Shown piece after piece: positions 34,340-47,043 of a stretch of 64,000 nucleotides of DNA (its first letter is position 1; every line of letters starts with the position of its first letter). The notes below the pieces were generated by a model. It made no database searches. It saw only the letters and a list, made by a program, of their open reading frames with translations, and was not told the origin of the DNA. A program made the position numbers and the translations under genes. The stretch is from NCBI GenBank assembly GCA_001574975.1, contig KQ965744.1, forward strand, positions 141,386-205,385. Direction: 5' to 3'. This stretch comes from Gonapodya prolifera JEL478 (Eukaryota; Monoblepharomycota; Monoblepharidomycetes; Monoblepharidales; Gonapodyaceae).

Positions 34340-36823
34340 ATGGGCCGACGCGACACCCGACAAAACGCTTCGGCTGACGGATCCCAGAATCGAATGCAGC
34401 CCCAATCTTCCCACCCTCGGAAGGCTGCTGCACCCTCAGAATCTTCCACCGAACAATCCTCGAGTCTCTACGCGGCCAACCCATTCGCGGCTCTGCGCAA
34501 GACAAAACCTAAAAAAGAGATGGAAATACCGCCACCGGACTTGAGGGAACCCGTGCAGAGCGCTGGAGTTGTAGTACCAGATGCCGTTCCCGCACCAGAA
34601 CGATTGCCTTCACGGAAGAGGAAGCGTGAACTCTCATCTCTGCCGCCGGCGAGCGCAAAGGTGCACCATGTAGCCACGCAGTCTTCTCCTGCTGCTGTAG
34701 CCCGACCTGTAGATGCAGTGCCCGTTCGAACCACTACCTTTGTCCCCACAGAGCACAATGTCCGCACCGCTGGTGAGCTCTCCGGGAAGCTCTGCGTAGT
34801 TGCAATGATGGAAGGAGAGGTGAGCTCTCTTTCGTCGAATCGACGCTCGCGATTCTTTTGTACCCACCTCCATCACTCCAAGGCTCTCGCTTTTCGTGGA
34901 TGTGTCGGGATCGCACCACTGCGGGGTTCCGTCCGCGTAAACGGCTTCACCTACACAGCACCATCAACGCGTGCCCAGAAGATTCTCAGCGATGACCAAG
35001 ACGCCGCTGGCCGGGTCGCGGCGCAATTGGAGTTCTTTCCTTGCTTGGCACCGCGGATGGGACCTGCGCTCTCGCTGGAGAGTGTGAAAGACGCGAGCAG
35101 TCATCACTCGGAGTCGAATCATTCCATGGAGGACTCTACAAGTCCGACGCCGACGGAGCTTACACCAACAATTCGGTCACTTGTCGCAGCTTGCAAACCC
35201 CTCTTGTCTTTACCCGTGCTCGAAACTGCGTCAATCGTAGCGCTCTGTTCCGCCTCTTTTGTTGGTGCTGATGGGGTGGGAAGGTATTTTGGTGGATGGA
35301 AGGATTTCTGGGGCGAGCGGGACGCCAAGGATTGTTCTCTTGGCGGAACGGTGCTGCCTGGTTTCTGTCCCGTAAGCCATCAGCAGTCTGTACGCGTTAA
35401 AATCGTGGACAACAACCACTTTCACTTCCCCTCCTAGATCCTCGACCCAACCGACACTACCCCCATCCTTCAAACACCGCGCCAGTTCTTTTCTCTCGTA
35501 CCTCCAGGCCCACTCTCACGCGTGCCGATTGTTGCAGTGATGGGAACAAAACAGTCTGGAAAATCGACCTTGGCCCGCTTCATCGCCAACCAACTTCTCA
35601 CCCACTACGGCGAAACCGACTGGCTCGAATGCGACCCGGGACAACCAGAAGTATGCCCCGTCGGATGTGTGGGTCTCGTTCGATTGCGGTATCCCCTGAA
35701 TGGTAAGAGCAAGAACAAGAAACACCGTCATGGTATGCCGTTCCAACCCAACTCTCTTTTCTCTTTTCATCGCAGGACCGGCATTTGCGAATATGCACCT
35801 CCAGCCAGGCCCCGGCTCGCGCTGGCTCTTTCTCGGCTCCACGACTCCCAAAACCGATCCGGACTACTACACAGCCTGCCTCACCGAGCTTCTCCGCACC
35901 CGGGACTCGTCGCGGCCACTCGTCGTGAACCTCCACGGATGGACGCGCGGGATGGGACTGGACATGACGGTGCACCTCATGTCCACCTTGAGGCCCACAG
36001 TGGCGGTCGAGTTGGTCATGGAAGGGGGCGCGGCGGACGTTCTCCCCCACGTCGCGAGCGTTTCGCAAGAAACGACCTGCCACACGATGCACTCGCCGCC
36101 GCGTCCGGTGGGGTACAAGAAGCCCGACCCGGCCGAGATGCGCCAACTCAACATGCTCGGGCACCTCCACCAACGCGCTCAAGAATCGCTGGCGCCGTTT
36201 CGCCTTTCGGACGGGCGGGGGCGCGGGCGCGCGCGTTGGGACTTTTCCGTCGAGAACGGGCCCGCGCATCGCTTGCCCCTGTACGCTCCCATGTCTGCGC
36301 TGTCGATTCGCGTTCTTCACACGGACGTGCCCCCCGCTCATTGTATCCAAGCCGTGCACGGTACGATTGTGGCGCTGTGCAAAGAAGAAGATGATGTGTC
36401 GACCCGGCGTGCAGGTGATGCGGGGCCCTTCATACACCCCACGTCGACACCTTGCGCTCCCTCGCTTTCGGAGTGCGTTGGGTTAGGGATTGTGCGGTCC
36501 ATTGACAATGAGTCTGGACATATCCTCCTTGCTACGGCATTATCGGCCGTGCAATTAGCGAGGGCTCGAGTTAATACCATCGTGAGAGGTGGGCAGGGGA
36601 TGGAGGTCGGAGCGAGTGTGTATGAAGCGGGTTGGCAGGTGGGTTTTGGTACACCAGCATCCTTCTGCACTATTAATCACACCAACATGGTATTCTTCAG
36701 AACGTGCGAGATCTTCCATATCTCACGAGTAACTTTGTGGAGGGAATAGGAGCAATGGCTAAGAGGGTCCGCCACGATTTGAAACGTCGGAGATCCCAGG
36801 GTATTGGACTCAATGAGGCTTAA
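34340..36823 (+). CDS. GRC3: Polynucleotide 5'-hydroxyl-kinase GRC3
   Basis: Phosphorylates the 5'-OH made by the Las1 nuclease during ITS2 removal from pre-rRNA. Five exons (34340-34819, 34883-35371, 35438-35702, 35776-36638, 36701-36823) give 739 residues with all phases matching. A disordered basic N-terminus (KRKR near residue 95) is followed by the N-terminal beta domain (ELSGKLCVVAMMEGE, GCVGIAPLRGSVRVNGF), the CLP1-type P-loop GTKQSGKST, the Walker-B-like WLECDPGQPEVCPVGCVGL, and the GPAFANMHLQPG, RPLVVNLHGWTRGMG and VGYKKPDPAEMRQLNMLGHL segments typical of Grc3. It ends in a Lys/Arg-rich stretch (AKRVRHDLKRRRSQG). The last exon starts after an ATTCTTCAG acceptor. Divergent from SPT7, about 260 nt between starts. 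Confidence 0.93.
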
Positions 36824-36933
36824 AACAGCATAGTATAACGTCTTGCAGACATCATTCACTTCATATTACCCCTTTCTGATTACAATGGAGGTTATTGCCC
36901 ATCCTGCAAAGTGAAAAATACGCACTTAGACTC

Positions 36934-38037
36934 TTAAACACCAACGCATTGGTTGACATGCGTACGAACCTTCTTACTAGAACCATCGATTTTGAAGCGA
37001 ATTTCTTGTTGGAGTTGTTTCTGCCTCTCGACCTCTTGCAAGTTCTGGACGGATCTGAGCTCATTCACAATGTCGCGAGTTTTGCCAAAGTACACGTCCT
37101 GAAGAGATCCGCGCAGACGCAGCTCCATGTCCTCGACCAGACGTCCAATGTTTGTTATATGTGTATTCTCGGAATCAAGTGGGCAATCTTGTTCCGCCTA
37201 GCCAGCACTCGTTGGTGTTGCATTTCAAACTCTTAATTCCCTCACTCACCTGTCGGGTCAAGCTACCCGAGAGGTTGAAACCGCCAAGATTGGCTTTGTT
37301 TGTTGACATGTACAAGAGCACCGTCGATGTGAGCTTGTAGTGGGCAGATCGCGCTCCACCCTTTTCCACTACTTCGATGACGTGGATGGAGTCCCAAGCC
37401 CCCTTCACCTTAGTGGCGTCGTCCGAAACTACGATCCAAACATATTTAAACGAAATGGGAATCAAGTTTCCTGCAAGACACACCTTTCTTGATCAGAACG
37501 ACCGACGCAAAGCCCTCCTCCAGATCCCACATGTACACCGACGAGACACCTCCTTCATAGTATCTGTTGGGTGGAAACAAGGAGTTTACGTGACGTCCCC
37601 AAAGAGCCATTACGCGCACCACACCCACAATTCACGGTACGTATCAAACGCCTCGTTGGCAGCAACCTCAATCTTTCGAAGTTTGGGAGAGGGAATCGCG
37701 CCGTCGGGAAGTGGAGGATCGAATTCATTTGACCAAGGGGATCTGAGACACTTGGAGTTGACTCTTCACGTCCACGCGACTTGCAAACATTTTCCCGTCA
37801 CCTGTAGGAGTCCCCGTCTCGATTGTAGTCACATAGCAGATACTCTTTCCCGGTCTTTTTGCACTTTTGCACTTTCAAAGGTTGGTCGACCGCCGAGAGG
37901 AGCTCCTCGGTGAGGTGTGGAGCCAATTCAATGAGATTCGCAAGGTTCTCCTCCACGCGATTTGGCGGAAGGCGCCGCATGAGATCGAGAGCAGAATCGA
38001 GGTCGCTCTGGTCACCTAAGTCCAGCAATGGCGACAA
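36934..38037 (-). CDS. CAP2: F-actin capping protein beta subunit
   Basis: Caps actin barbed ends as a heterodimer with the alpha subunit. The first exon starts at 38037 and runs [59 protein letters not shown]. Later exons give [17 protein letters not shown]-like sequence, then [20 protein letters not shown] with [54 protein letters not shown], and last [20 protein letters not shown] with [15 protein letters not shown]. This is near full length for the family (about 270 residues). The C-terminal dozen residues after IRFKIDG are unusual and may reflect a missed last intron. Several introns of 60-120 nt. Confidence 0.9.
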
Positions 38038-38557
38038 TTAGCTGATGGCAATTACATGCAGTACCATCACCCCGTTTGGTCTCCCGCTGGTCTGTGATTT
38101 CTGAAAAACGGTGCAACTGCGACAGTTTCTCGTGGGATCGCGTCGTGCCCCAATCCAGTGCCTTCTACCATCCAAATCGAAGATGCTCCAGAGAGACAAT
38201 TCATTTGATTGATTAAATCGTCTTCCGCTTTGAATGAAGTATGAAATCGCTTTGATTGTGAATATCCTTGACCAGACCACAATCTGGGGATTGGAACGAC
38301 ATGTTGGAGCAGGATAATCAGCTGACAACTCACCCATGGTCAGTCAGTGTGTCTATCGGCTTTAAAACGTTCAAGGAAGAATGAATCTATCAGGGCGGGG
38401 CGTCGGTTGTGATGGTTACGAGGACAATTCCAACTGCAGGAACAACCACCCAAATGTACGACTGTACAGACAATTATTCTACTTTATGTCTCATTTACAT
38501 GCAATTGTGGTTTTCTTTCAAAATTAATGCCATCTACACGTGCAAAAGTATCTCGTG
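38038..38557. other. Intergenic between CAP2 and the exportin
   Basis: About 520 nt, AT-rich; expected to hold the CAP2 promoter and the exportin 3' end. Minus-strand frames at 38038-38337 have no recognisable content. Confidence 0.5.
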
Positions 38558-41500
38558 TCATTCAAAAAGGTTCTCCAAAGCCAACTCGGCGTCTTTATCA
38601 TCTTGCCCAGCCTCCCCATCTTCAAGTTTTCCAATGCCATTCAATTGTTTTCTTTGAGATTGTGGAGTACGTAGAAATGCAGTTCTGGTGGTATGTAGTG
38701 TTGGGAGGTCTTCACGTTTGAACCATTGAGAGATAGAAACCTGTGTCAAATTAGAATTATTAGCAAGGAGATGCTGCGTGGATGTAACGTGTGAGCACAT
38801 ACCCCGGTGACCTTTGAGAGTAAGCTCTTCATAGCTTGTACCTGATCTTTCACGGCTGTCTTTTTCACGAACTCCTTGTCAAAGTCCTGCATCACGTTTT
38901 AGTGACGTCTCCCGCCTTGTTCGCAATCACAGTCGCCACTCACATATATTCGCCCTTCGTCCATCTGAGGAAGCGTCGCAAGAACCTCTCGCGGAATGTT
39001 GGACACCGGCCGCAAAGATGAGTATACTTCTGTAAGTGCGTTCAATATAACTGGCTGCATCTCGATGTGATACGGGTCGTGCAGGGCCTAAAGCGAGGTT
39101 CCAATACTTATCGTTGAAATCAACCCATTCGCAACATACTTTTAACATGGCGCTAAAGAGATCTTTTCCCAAGAATTCGTGGAACTCTATATGGTGCGCT
39201 AAAAAGGCGTTCAGTCGAGTAGCAATCCGGATTCCCGTTTTCGCCGCATTGGAATCAGGCTGCATTATGATCACAAGAACGGACGCAAGGATGGGGCGCC
39301 TGACAATCTAACCCGAGTACACTTCTCGTGAATCCGACTGAAGCAGACGCAGGAAGCTAGCTTACTGGGTGAGCGAGAATGAATTCTGTCAAAGACTTGT
39401 GCAAGAATTCGGGTGCAACAACATTGGCTGTCGCCCGAGGGCCTTTCTTTGGTTGCTCGGTGGTATCCTTGACAGCTTGACAGGAAAAGCTTGCCTCAAC
39501 CTTTTTGTACATGATCAGGGGGATCGCTTCCGGTCCTCACCGTTCGGATCCGGTTTCTTCACCTCGAAGATGTGAACAATGAGATCCGCAAAGGCTCCAG
39601 TCAACATTCGAAGCATCCTCTCGTTCACTATCTCGTCTGTGATTTCGTCTTCGTCACCCTGGTTCCCGTCTCCGTCCAAGCCCTCGCTAGGAGGTGACCG
39701 ATCGTCATGATTATAGCAATTGCAGGAATAAGCAATCGCACTTACTCTTCATCCATTGTCTCCGTTGTGTTTTCTTGTATTCCCTTCTCGGCCATAACTT
39801 TCCAATCATTATCCAGTTTCCTTCCCACAAAGTCGAACAACGGCGGAAGCATCTGCTCCAGAAGTGGCGTGAAGACTCCTTGGGGGCACCCGATAATGAG
39901 TGGGCGAAGAACATTGTTGATCAAGATTCTCCAGTGACGGTCTTCCATGCAAAAAGGAGCGGGAAACAGCGCGGGAATGACGACGTCTAGGAAACGCGAA
40001 TCGTTGTAAATCTCGTCTCCGCAGAAGGGTAAAATACCAAGTATATGGTACCTGCAAATACAACACGATTTCTATTTACTTGGGGAGGACTCGTGACTGA
40101 TTGCAAGACTTACAAAGCTTCACGAATATTTGTCAGCAGTGATCGAAAAGCCGCAAGGTGTTGAGTCAGGGTTTGGGATGCGCTGTCCAATGGAGCGGGC
40201 TTCGACGGAAGACCTGGAGCGTGTTCGGCGTGAGCAGGTCATGACTTGAGACTGCGATCCGAACACTCACTCATTGCAAGACGCCGCTCATTATTTCCCA
40301 TGGTCAGCACAACCTTCAGACCCGGTGCATACTGCTCCCAGTTAACCGGTTCCCAAATTAAGTGAATGATACTGAAAGATGACGCAGGATGGGTAATTCC
40401 GCCAGCATTCACATTCGCGAAATCAACGCACCGGGCGAGTCCCAACACGGACGGTACAATTTTCCACAAATGCGACAGCCACAAATTCACGACTGAAGGA
40501 TCGTCCGATTTCTGTAACAGTGGGGTTATAGCTCACGTGAACAAGTTCAGAAGACGATACAAGCCAACTCACGGTTTTCTTGTGCACTTCCAACGTCCTC
40601 TTAAGAAACATCCACAACGCTTGCACTAAATAATACAGCTTTCAAGACTTCAGTTCCTGTTCGCCACCTTGCCCTACCCCACACACCGGAGAAACTCACC
40701 TTTCGCCTTGTGTGCTCGCACTGCTTCAACGTCGTCAGAGTCGCTATGTCAACCACAGCTGTCAAAGGCTCTTCTGCGCGGGCCCCGACCAGCATGATGA
40801 CGTCCGACACCTGCCCGCATCCCAGAAACTGCAAAAATGTTGCGGGGGAGGTGAGGAACTGGGCGAAACCAGGAGCGGCCCAGTCTGCAATGTAGGGCTC
40901 CACGATACGGTCAAACAAGGTCTGCTTTTGGTCAGCGGGGTACGAAGAAAAGTATCTGGGTGATAGAAAGAACATTCAAATCGACACAACCACCTAAATC
41001 CCGTGCGCATGATTTCCACTCACACAATACACATGGCAAAATCCACCATCTGCGCCTTCTCCAAATCCGTGAGTACCTCCCCTCCGACCACCCTTCCAAT
41101 CTCCTCGGCGACCTTGTCATAGAACCCCATGAACGTATCCGGCATCATGGTGCCCACTTTGACCAAGGCGCTAATGGAAGTCATTCGCACGTCACGCGCC
41201 TCGGATCCCCGCGTCGTATTGGTGACGGGAGCTTCACCGGCGTATACGTAGATGGAGTAGGTAAAGAGTTTCTCCACGACTGGGAAGAGTAGATCTGGCG
41301 GAATGCCCGCGGCTTCGGCGATGGTGGTTGTGAGGTGAATCACAAAGCGGACAACTTTCGGGAGCTGGGGTTGGAGGAGGATACAATTTGTCCGCTTCCA
41401 GCACTCCTCCCGGCACATGGTTAACCGCACACTCACCGTCGGTTGGTACGCAATCAGCATGCTGAGCGTCTTGGCAAGTTCCTCCTTATACTGACTCATG

Positions 41501-44500
41501 ATTGTTTCCTATTCACGAATCCAACCAACTGTTGAACACCTCAATCTCCAAACGCCCCTGCGAACTTCTCCCAAATTTCCACACTCACATCCACCATTTT
41601 CCCAGACGCCTTCACAGCGCTCTCAAACACCACCACTTCGGCGTGCATCATTCCGACCCATAGGGCGTCCCCACCCACGCCCATCTGCATCCTGTTGGCC
41701 AGCTTTCGCGCGACCCAGACGCATGTGTGGAGCGGCTTGATCGCAGATACGGCTTTGACAACATCCAGCCCCCGCGCACGCGCCGCCAATGCGAGCTGCC
41801 GCACGTCGGAGGACGTGGTGGCGTCCATGCCAACGTAGCGCAAGGTGGCGCTTGGTGGCAGACTGGAGAGGTTGTCGAGAGTGAAGGTGAGCGTCGTGAC
41901 GGTTTCCAGGAGCGCGGAGAGGTGAGTTGCCACTTCGACGGTCTGATTTCATCGTGAGTGTGGTGTAGGGATGAAGAGACGAAGTGGGTTACGTTGGTTG
42001 GGTTGCGTCAGGGAGGCACACTACACCATACAAAACTGCGACGAGAGCCCACCTGACATGTGGCCTCATGCTTCAATATCGTATGCCAGGTCGTGAGAGC
42101 CATGGCTGCGATAGTCGGAGAAGGGTGCTCCGTAATGAGCTGGATGAAGTCAACGAATCTGCAGATTGCGAGTAGGGGGAGGGCAGCACCGCCAGCGTGA
42201 ATCAGTCCATGGTCAAGAGGGTTGCCTTCTGGTCTTTATGTCCCATGCCCCTATGCACCATCTGCACTTAAAAACCCTTGAACTCCTGCACCCCCGAGCT
42301 CCAGCGACACCAAAAACCAAAACGACACCAAAACTCACCTGCCGAAATTCTCCGGCACTCCACCTGCTCTCTTGAAACAAACGTGGTCCTCCCCAACCAC
42401 ACCAACTGCCTGCACAACCCCCTTCACGGCCGCGTACTCCTCCTCACCCACGTCCCTCCTCTGGGCCTCCCTGATGACCGTAAGGTCGGTCGAAGGACAC
42501 CCGTGTGCGCGCCCGTACGAAGATACCAGTAAGTCCAGTCCTCCCTGAGAGAACAGTGGGGTGAGTACGAGGAGACGCAGGGGGTCGTCCGGGGTGGGGC
42601 CTGGGGTGCGCGAAAGGAGGGGGAGGAGAGTTGCGCTGGCGGCCTTTTGGGGTAGGCGAGGGTTGGCGGGTAGTGGTGGTGGCAGAAGGTGGGGAAAGTC
42701 AGCGACATCGTGACGCCCTTACTCCCCCCTCGCACCAAAAACTCACCACCCGCACCCTCGCCGACCTGCACGCCAGCACCTCGACAACCCTATACACCAC
42801 CTTACCTTCCGCCAGTCCTTTCACTGGTACCCACTCGACCATACTCGCCAGCGCGCGGAGATGGGACTCGGCAGCCTTTTCGCATTCGCAAGCGTCAAGA
42901 CCCCCAGCAATGGGGGTGGGACTATCGACGGCAGCTTCGTACCGCTGGGCCCAGACCACGGCGGCCTCTGCGAGTCGGGGCACCCACTCCGAGAACACGG
43001 CTCCCTCGCCAAACATCCCCATAGCCCGCGCGGCCTCGCCAACGTCCGAGTCCTGTACCTCTGATAGGACACTGGCGGGAAGAACCATTGCTTGAAGCGG
43101 GGGCACGAGGTGCTTTTTGCGGCGTGCGGCGACGGGGTCGTCGTAGAGGAAAACGTCCTCGCAGAGTGTGCGGAGGATGGAGAGGGCTGTGTCTTGTGAC
43201 GCGGGGGTCTGAGAGCGGAAACGGCAGGGATGGAGGGTCAGTTTTGGCCGGTGCGGGTTTGACAACGGAACCCCAGTCCACTTGCTCTGACAGAGCCCGG
43301 TTCAGGACACGTCGCAGCCATGCAACGGATCTCAGAACGCGTCTATGCACAGTTCGCTCCTCAAATATACTGCAGCCCAGCGCAAAAGAAGTCCATCACG
43401 CTCGCCACGCGCACTAACGAGCATCGCCTTAACACGTCCAGCAGGCACCAATCACGCCACAATTAAACGCAAACCCATGCCACGTTCCACGTTCTACTGC
43501 GGCGCAACAATGTGCCGCAAGACCGTGGTGGCAGACACGCATCTCACCAATAAACGCCGCTTCTGTGCTAATCCACCGCACAGTCCTCCCTCGCCAGTCC
43601 GGGGGGCAACAGTTCCTTGCCAATGCAATCCGCGTTTGGTAGTACACAACAAAAGCTCAACGTGGATTCAATGTCTCCTCCGACTGGTCACCACAATCTG
43701 TCACTTCGGAATACGCTCCGGGAGAGGGTTCTCCGCCTTGCTGTCGTATTCCAATACGCTCCACGTTGATATTCGGTGGTTGAATCGCCTCCAGCGGCCA
43801 TCGCCGCTTGATCATAAGCGCAGAAGGCCTCTCCTTCGTGACTCTTTCGCTCGACGCGGTTTGCCCCCTTCGACAACGTTTAATATCGTCCAGCAAGACT
43901 CACATTTCTCAAGTAAATCCCAAGCACCGTCCCATATAACCCCTGCCACATCTCTGGCCAGGCCACCTTGACGACCTCGACGACCACTTTTGCGACTTTT
44001 TCCCTGACAAACTGCTGAACCTGTGCTGCATGCTCCCCTCCCACAATCTGAACGAGCTCCTCGGCATACGCCACGATCCCGGCCTTGTCCTGGTCCGAGA
44101 GCGTGCCCGACTCCCAGTTCGTCCGCACGACATCCTCGATGACTGAGAGCGCGTAGTGGCGTGTCTCGGGCGGTGCTGCGGGCGTGCGGATGGGGTGGGC
44201 GAGGGAAAGTGCGATTGGGAGGGCGGAGGGGGATGAGCGGAACGAGTCGAGGAACTTCGAGTAGAAAATGGAAGAGTGGAAGAGTGGCAAGGTGGGAGTG
44301 AGTTGTGGCGAGGGAAAAGGGGCGAGTAATGGACAGATGATCTGTGGTCAGAGCACCGAGACAAAGGCAGCGACGGAATGGGCAACCCACCGCCTGCGCT
44401 GCTTTTCTCTGCTGATTTGATGCAGATGGACTGTAAATCGTGGCGAGAGCATCGTTGACCTGCGATTCTGAGACTGGGGGATCGTGGGAGAGTGGGTGGT

Positions 44501-44597
44501 GGACGTGTGTGCGTGAATGGGAAAGGGGAAGGCAAAGGGAAGAATCAACGCGATGCAATGTAGCAAATGCGCAGCGAATCAACGCACGCGACGCCAT
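38558..44597 (-). CDS. MSN5: Exportin-5/MSN5-type karyopherin beta
   Basis: RanGTP-dependent nuclear transport receptor made of HEAT repeats. Conserved N-terminal pieces: VNDALATIYSPSASNQQRKA, SPSALPIALSLAHP, RHYALSVIEDVVRTNW, VVVEVVKVAWPEMWQGLYGT. The middle exons are rich in helical repeats. The C-terminal half has the family-like LRPLIIGCPQGVFTPLLEQM, FDFVGRKLDNDWKVM, LGKDLFSAMLKVCCEWVDFN and DKEFVKKTAVKDQVQAMKSL, ending in an acidic tail at 38558. Length over 1,100 residues fits exportin-5/Msn5. The coding sequence is certain up to an acceptor just above 44459; upstream the frame is open to a Met at 44597, but that stretch looks non-coding, so a separate 5' exon is likely. At least twelve introns. 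Confidence 0.82.
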
Positions 44598-44758
44598 TGC
44601 TCTGCCACGGCTGCTCTCCACGCTGCGCTTCAGTGTTGTCCAACGCTGCTTTGGTCTCCATGAAAGCCCACAGTCACTCTTCCTTTTCGACTTTCAACTG
44701 CGTCTTCTCAGTTTCCCCACTCACGTTCCACGGTCAAACTTCCCACTCTCTTCACAGG

Positions 44759-45208
44759 TCCTCATCGTGTCCCTCTGTCCCGCCTCCATAACGACCAGCA
44801 TAGATGCTTCTTCCTCACCCTCTGACACTCGAAGCGTACCGCTGTTGTTAATCGGTAAGTCCGCGTACCGTTCCTCCCAAGCTCAAAACACACCTCTTAA
44901 CTTGTGCCATCGGTTTTCCCCTCAGTAAAAGCTCCCACCCCTCGTCCTTATGCTTGGAGAGGCCCCGTAGTCGATGGGGTAAAACCTGTCGGCGGAAAGT
45001 CGCTTTTGGACCCTCGGGGAACCATCGGGCCGGGACGCGGCGAGGACGGAGTCGTAGCGAGTGGGAGGTGTTGGGTCATGCAGAGGGACCCGTCTGTAAG
45101 TTGGATCTTCTTGTACCCGCCAATCCAACGCTCTCAACACCTTTTCATTTGACATTGCACATTTATTCTGCCCAATGGGATATTGGCTTTCGATCACACT
45201 AGACATGA
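44759..45208 (+). CDS. Possible small spliced gene, unknown, 5' end unresolved
   Basis: Not recognised. Good splice signals bracket a clean exon: a donor GTAAGT after 44853, a CCTCAG acceptor, exon 44926-45095, a second GTAAGT donor, and a CACTAG acceptor before a final ACA TGA. The phases match. The middle exon reads TPRPYAWRGPVVDGVKPVGG, then DPRGTIGPGRGEDGVVASGR and CWVMQRDPS, with protein-like composition. An upstream TTCACAG acceptor (near 44758) suggests another 5' exon. It is divergent from the exportin. The evidence is only splice signals and open phase. Confidence 0.3.
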
Positions 45209-45234
45209 GAACGGATGTAGTCTGGTCTTTACCC

Positions 45235-45343
45235 CAACGCGTTGCCGGGGGAGGTTGTGCGGGTCCAGCAACACCTCCCGAGGTTCTTCCCCGGTCCTCA
45301 CAACGCGTTGGAGGTTATAAATACATTTTGCCCGCACAACCTC
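45235..45343. repeat. Inverted repeat with nested palindromes
   Basis: GAGGTTGTGCGGG at 45251-45263 is matched exactly by its reverse complement at 45331-45343 (13 bp arms, 67-nt spacer). The 10-bp palindrome CAACGCGTTG occurs at 45235-45244 and again at 45301-45310 inside the structure. Confidence 0.75.
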
Positions 45344-45800
45344 TTTCTGCTTGTGTGCAACTGTGCCTCTATCTCTTCGTCCCTGCATTTCGAATGGAAC
45401 AGTCTCGTCTTGATGGCGTGTCAATGAAAGTATTTCGTTTGCTCGGCACGAAGCAACGCTTCCTCGAGATAAAAGCATGCATTTCTCCTGCTGTAGTACA
45501 AGAAAGTCGTTTTAATTGTCTGAGATACAAGTCCGTACATATGCGCCCTTCTTTAACTGTTCAAACCAGTTCGTCCAGCTAGCTATGAAATTAAATGCCA
45601 CATCTTCTCATACCAAGTAAGTCACATGAGGTCACATGCAGCTGTAGGAAACCAAGAATATCAATCATTCTAGATCGCATATGTCGCATTCATCGCGCAT
45701 CAAGCTGCAGCTCATGACACTGAGAGGCTCGGAACTCTTCACCTTTGCAGATAGCAAGTACGAACAAAATGAACGTAAATTTCGTTTGAACCCTTCCGCT

Positions 45801-46110
45801 TAAAAAGACTCTGCATCGCGACCATTGCGCGCTGCGAGAATCTTTTTCAGCAGATGGGTTCAAAAAAGTCACGGTGGGGTGACCGGGCGCTCTTTCTCGG
45901 TCCATGGACGTCGCAAGAGCGCCCACCGCATTTCGAACAGCAGAGGAATTCCAGAACACTGCGTGTTCAAGGTCGCGGTTGTGCGGCGAAACCTTGTGCC
46001 TGAAGTCTGACTGCTCAACCTCAAACTGTGGGGCGAGACCATCGTGCCACATCAAGCAAAGCGTAGGCAGATTCCTAGACCGAGCACTGCTCACCACCGC
46101 CAGCGTTACG
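45801..46110 (+). repeat. Dispersed repeat family, copy A (near full length, about 310 bp)
   Basis: Shares long stretches with copy B (48160-48460): CATCGCGACCATTG, GCTGCGAGAATCTT, GACGTCGCAAGAGCGCCCAC, CCAGAACACTGCGT, GGTCGCGGTTGTGCGGCGAA and CGAGCACTGCTCACC. It carries no open frame shared between copies. It ends about 100 nt before the ATG of the gene at 46214, so it occupies that gene's promoter region. Confidence 0.85.
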
Positions 46111-46213
46111 GCAATGGGAATCAATTGTGCAACCGAACGCAGCTCAGACGAGTATTTGCACGTGCCACCGAGTCACTACCATCGAGTCATCACTCACGTC
46201 GTTTCAGCTCACC

Positions 46214-47043
46214 ATGGCTTCCAAGCGGGCGATCGACGATACAGCGCACACCGCCGATCTCTCTCTGAGCCAGGAGCAGAAAAGAGCAAAGCCCGAAGTC
46301 CCCGTGAGTGACGTGCATTCAACGTTCTCTGGACAAAGGGCAGGGTGGACAAAGATGGTCACTGCTGGTCTTGCTTGCCTTGCAGCTCGAAGACCTTGCC
46401 CGCAAGGAGATTGCTGCCGCCTACGACGCCACAAGGACAGAGGTCACGCTGGCGCCGTGGGTGGATCCGGTTGACCCCGTGTACGAGGAACCTCTCATTA
46501 CCAAGGGCGGGCAAGTATACGGCGAAAGAATGGATGCGAATATCAGCCGGCTCGGGGAATATCTGTTTGGCAGAACGAGGCAGAGGGAGCTCAGGAAGCG
46601 GGCATACTCTCGTCTAGGTAAACGAGAGGGCGGACCTTGGGATGCTCCACGACTTCGAGGAGCTCGATGGTGACGGGAAGGTCATTGCACGCTGGATAGT
46701 CGAAACGACCGGTGGAAGTGACATGGATCGTACCATTCATAGCGAGTGAGTACCTTGTTTGGAATCGACATCATTCACTACCCCTCTGATCATTCCACCG
46801 CAGGGAACTCATCGAGGTAACGATCTGCCGTGCAAAAGCCCAATCCTTCAACATTGTACTGATCCTCGCGTCACTTCGCACTCCGTTCTTGTTTGACAGT
46901 CCCGACGTCCTCTTTCACAGGCCCGAACCACCGACTCGTCCGGAACAAAGTGCGCCAGCATCGGCCCGCACGTTCAATACGTTTGCAACATTGATCAGCA
47001 ATGGGCGGACGGGTCCGTAAAGGCGGTGGCGAGGCTAGGATGA
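46214..47043 (+). CDS. Hypothetical 167-residue protein, spliced
   Basis: Not recognised. Five exons (46214-46303, 46386-46514, 46618-46745, 46804-46816, 46900-47043) sum to 504 nt in phase. Segments: KRAIDDTAHTADLSLSQEQK, LEDLARKEIAAAYDATRTEV, APWVDPVDPVYEEPL, NERADLGMLHDFEELDGDGK, ARWIVETTGGSDMDRTIHSE, and a C-terminal CASIGPHVQYVCNIDQQWAD. Intron 2 (46515-46617, GTATAC...CTAG) must be removed to reach the exon 3 frame; reading through it ends at a stop near 46672. Exon 4 is only 13 nt. If the intron at 46817-46899 is retained the frame stays open to a stop at 47018-47020, so the C-terminus is uncertain. No targeting signal. Confidence 0.5.
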
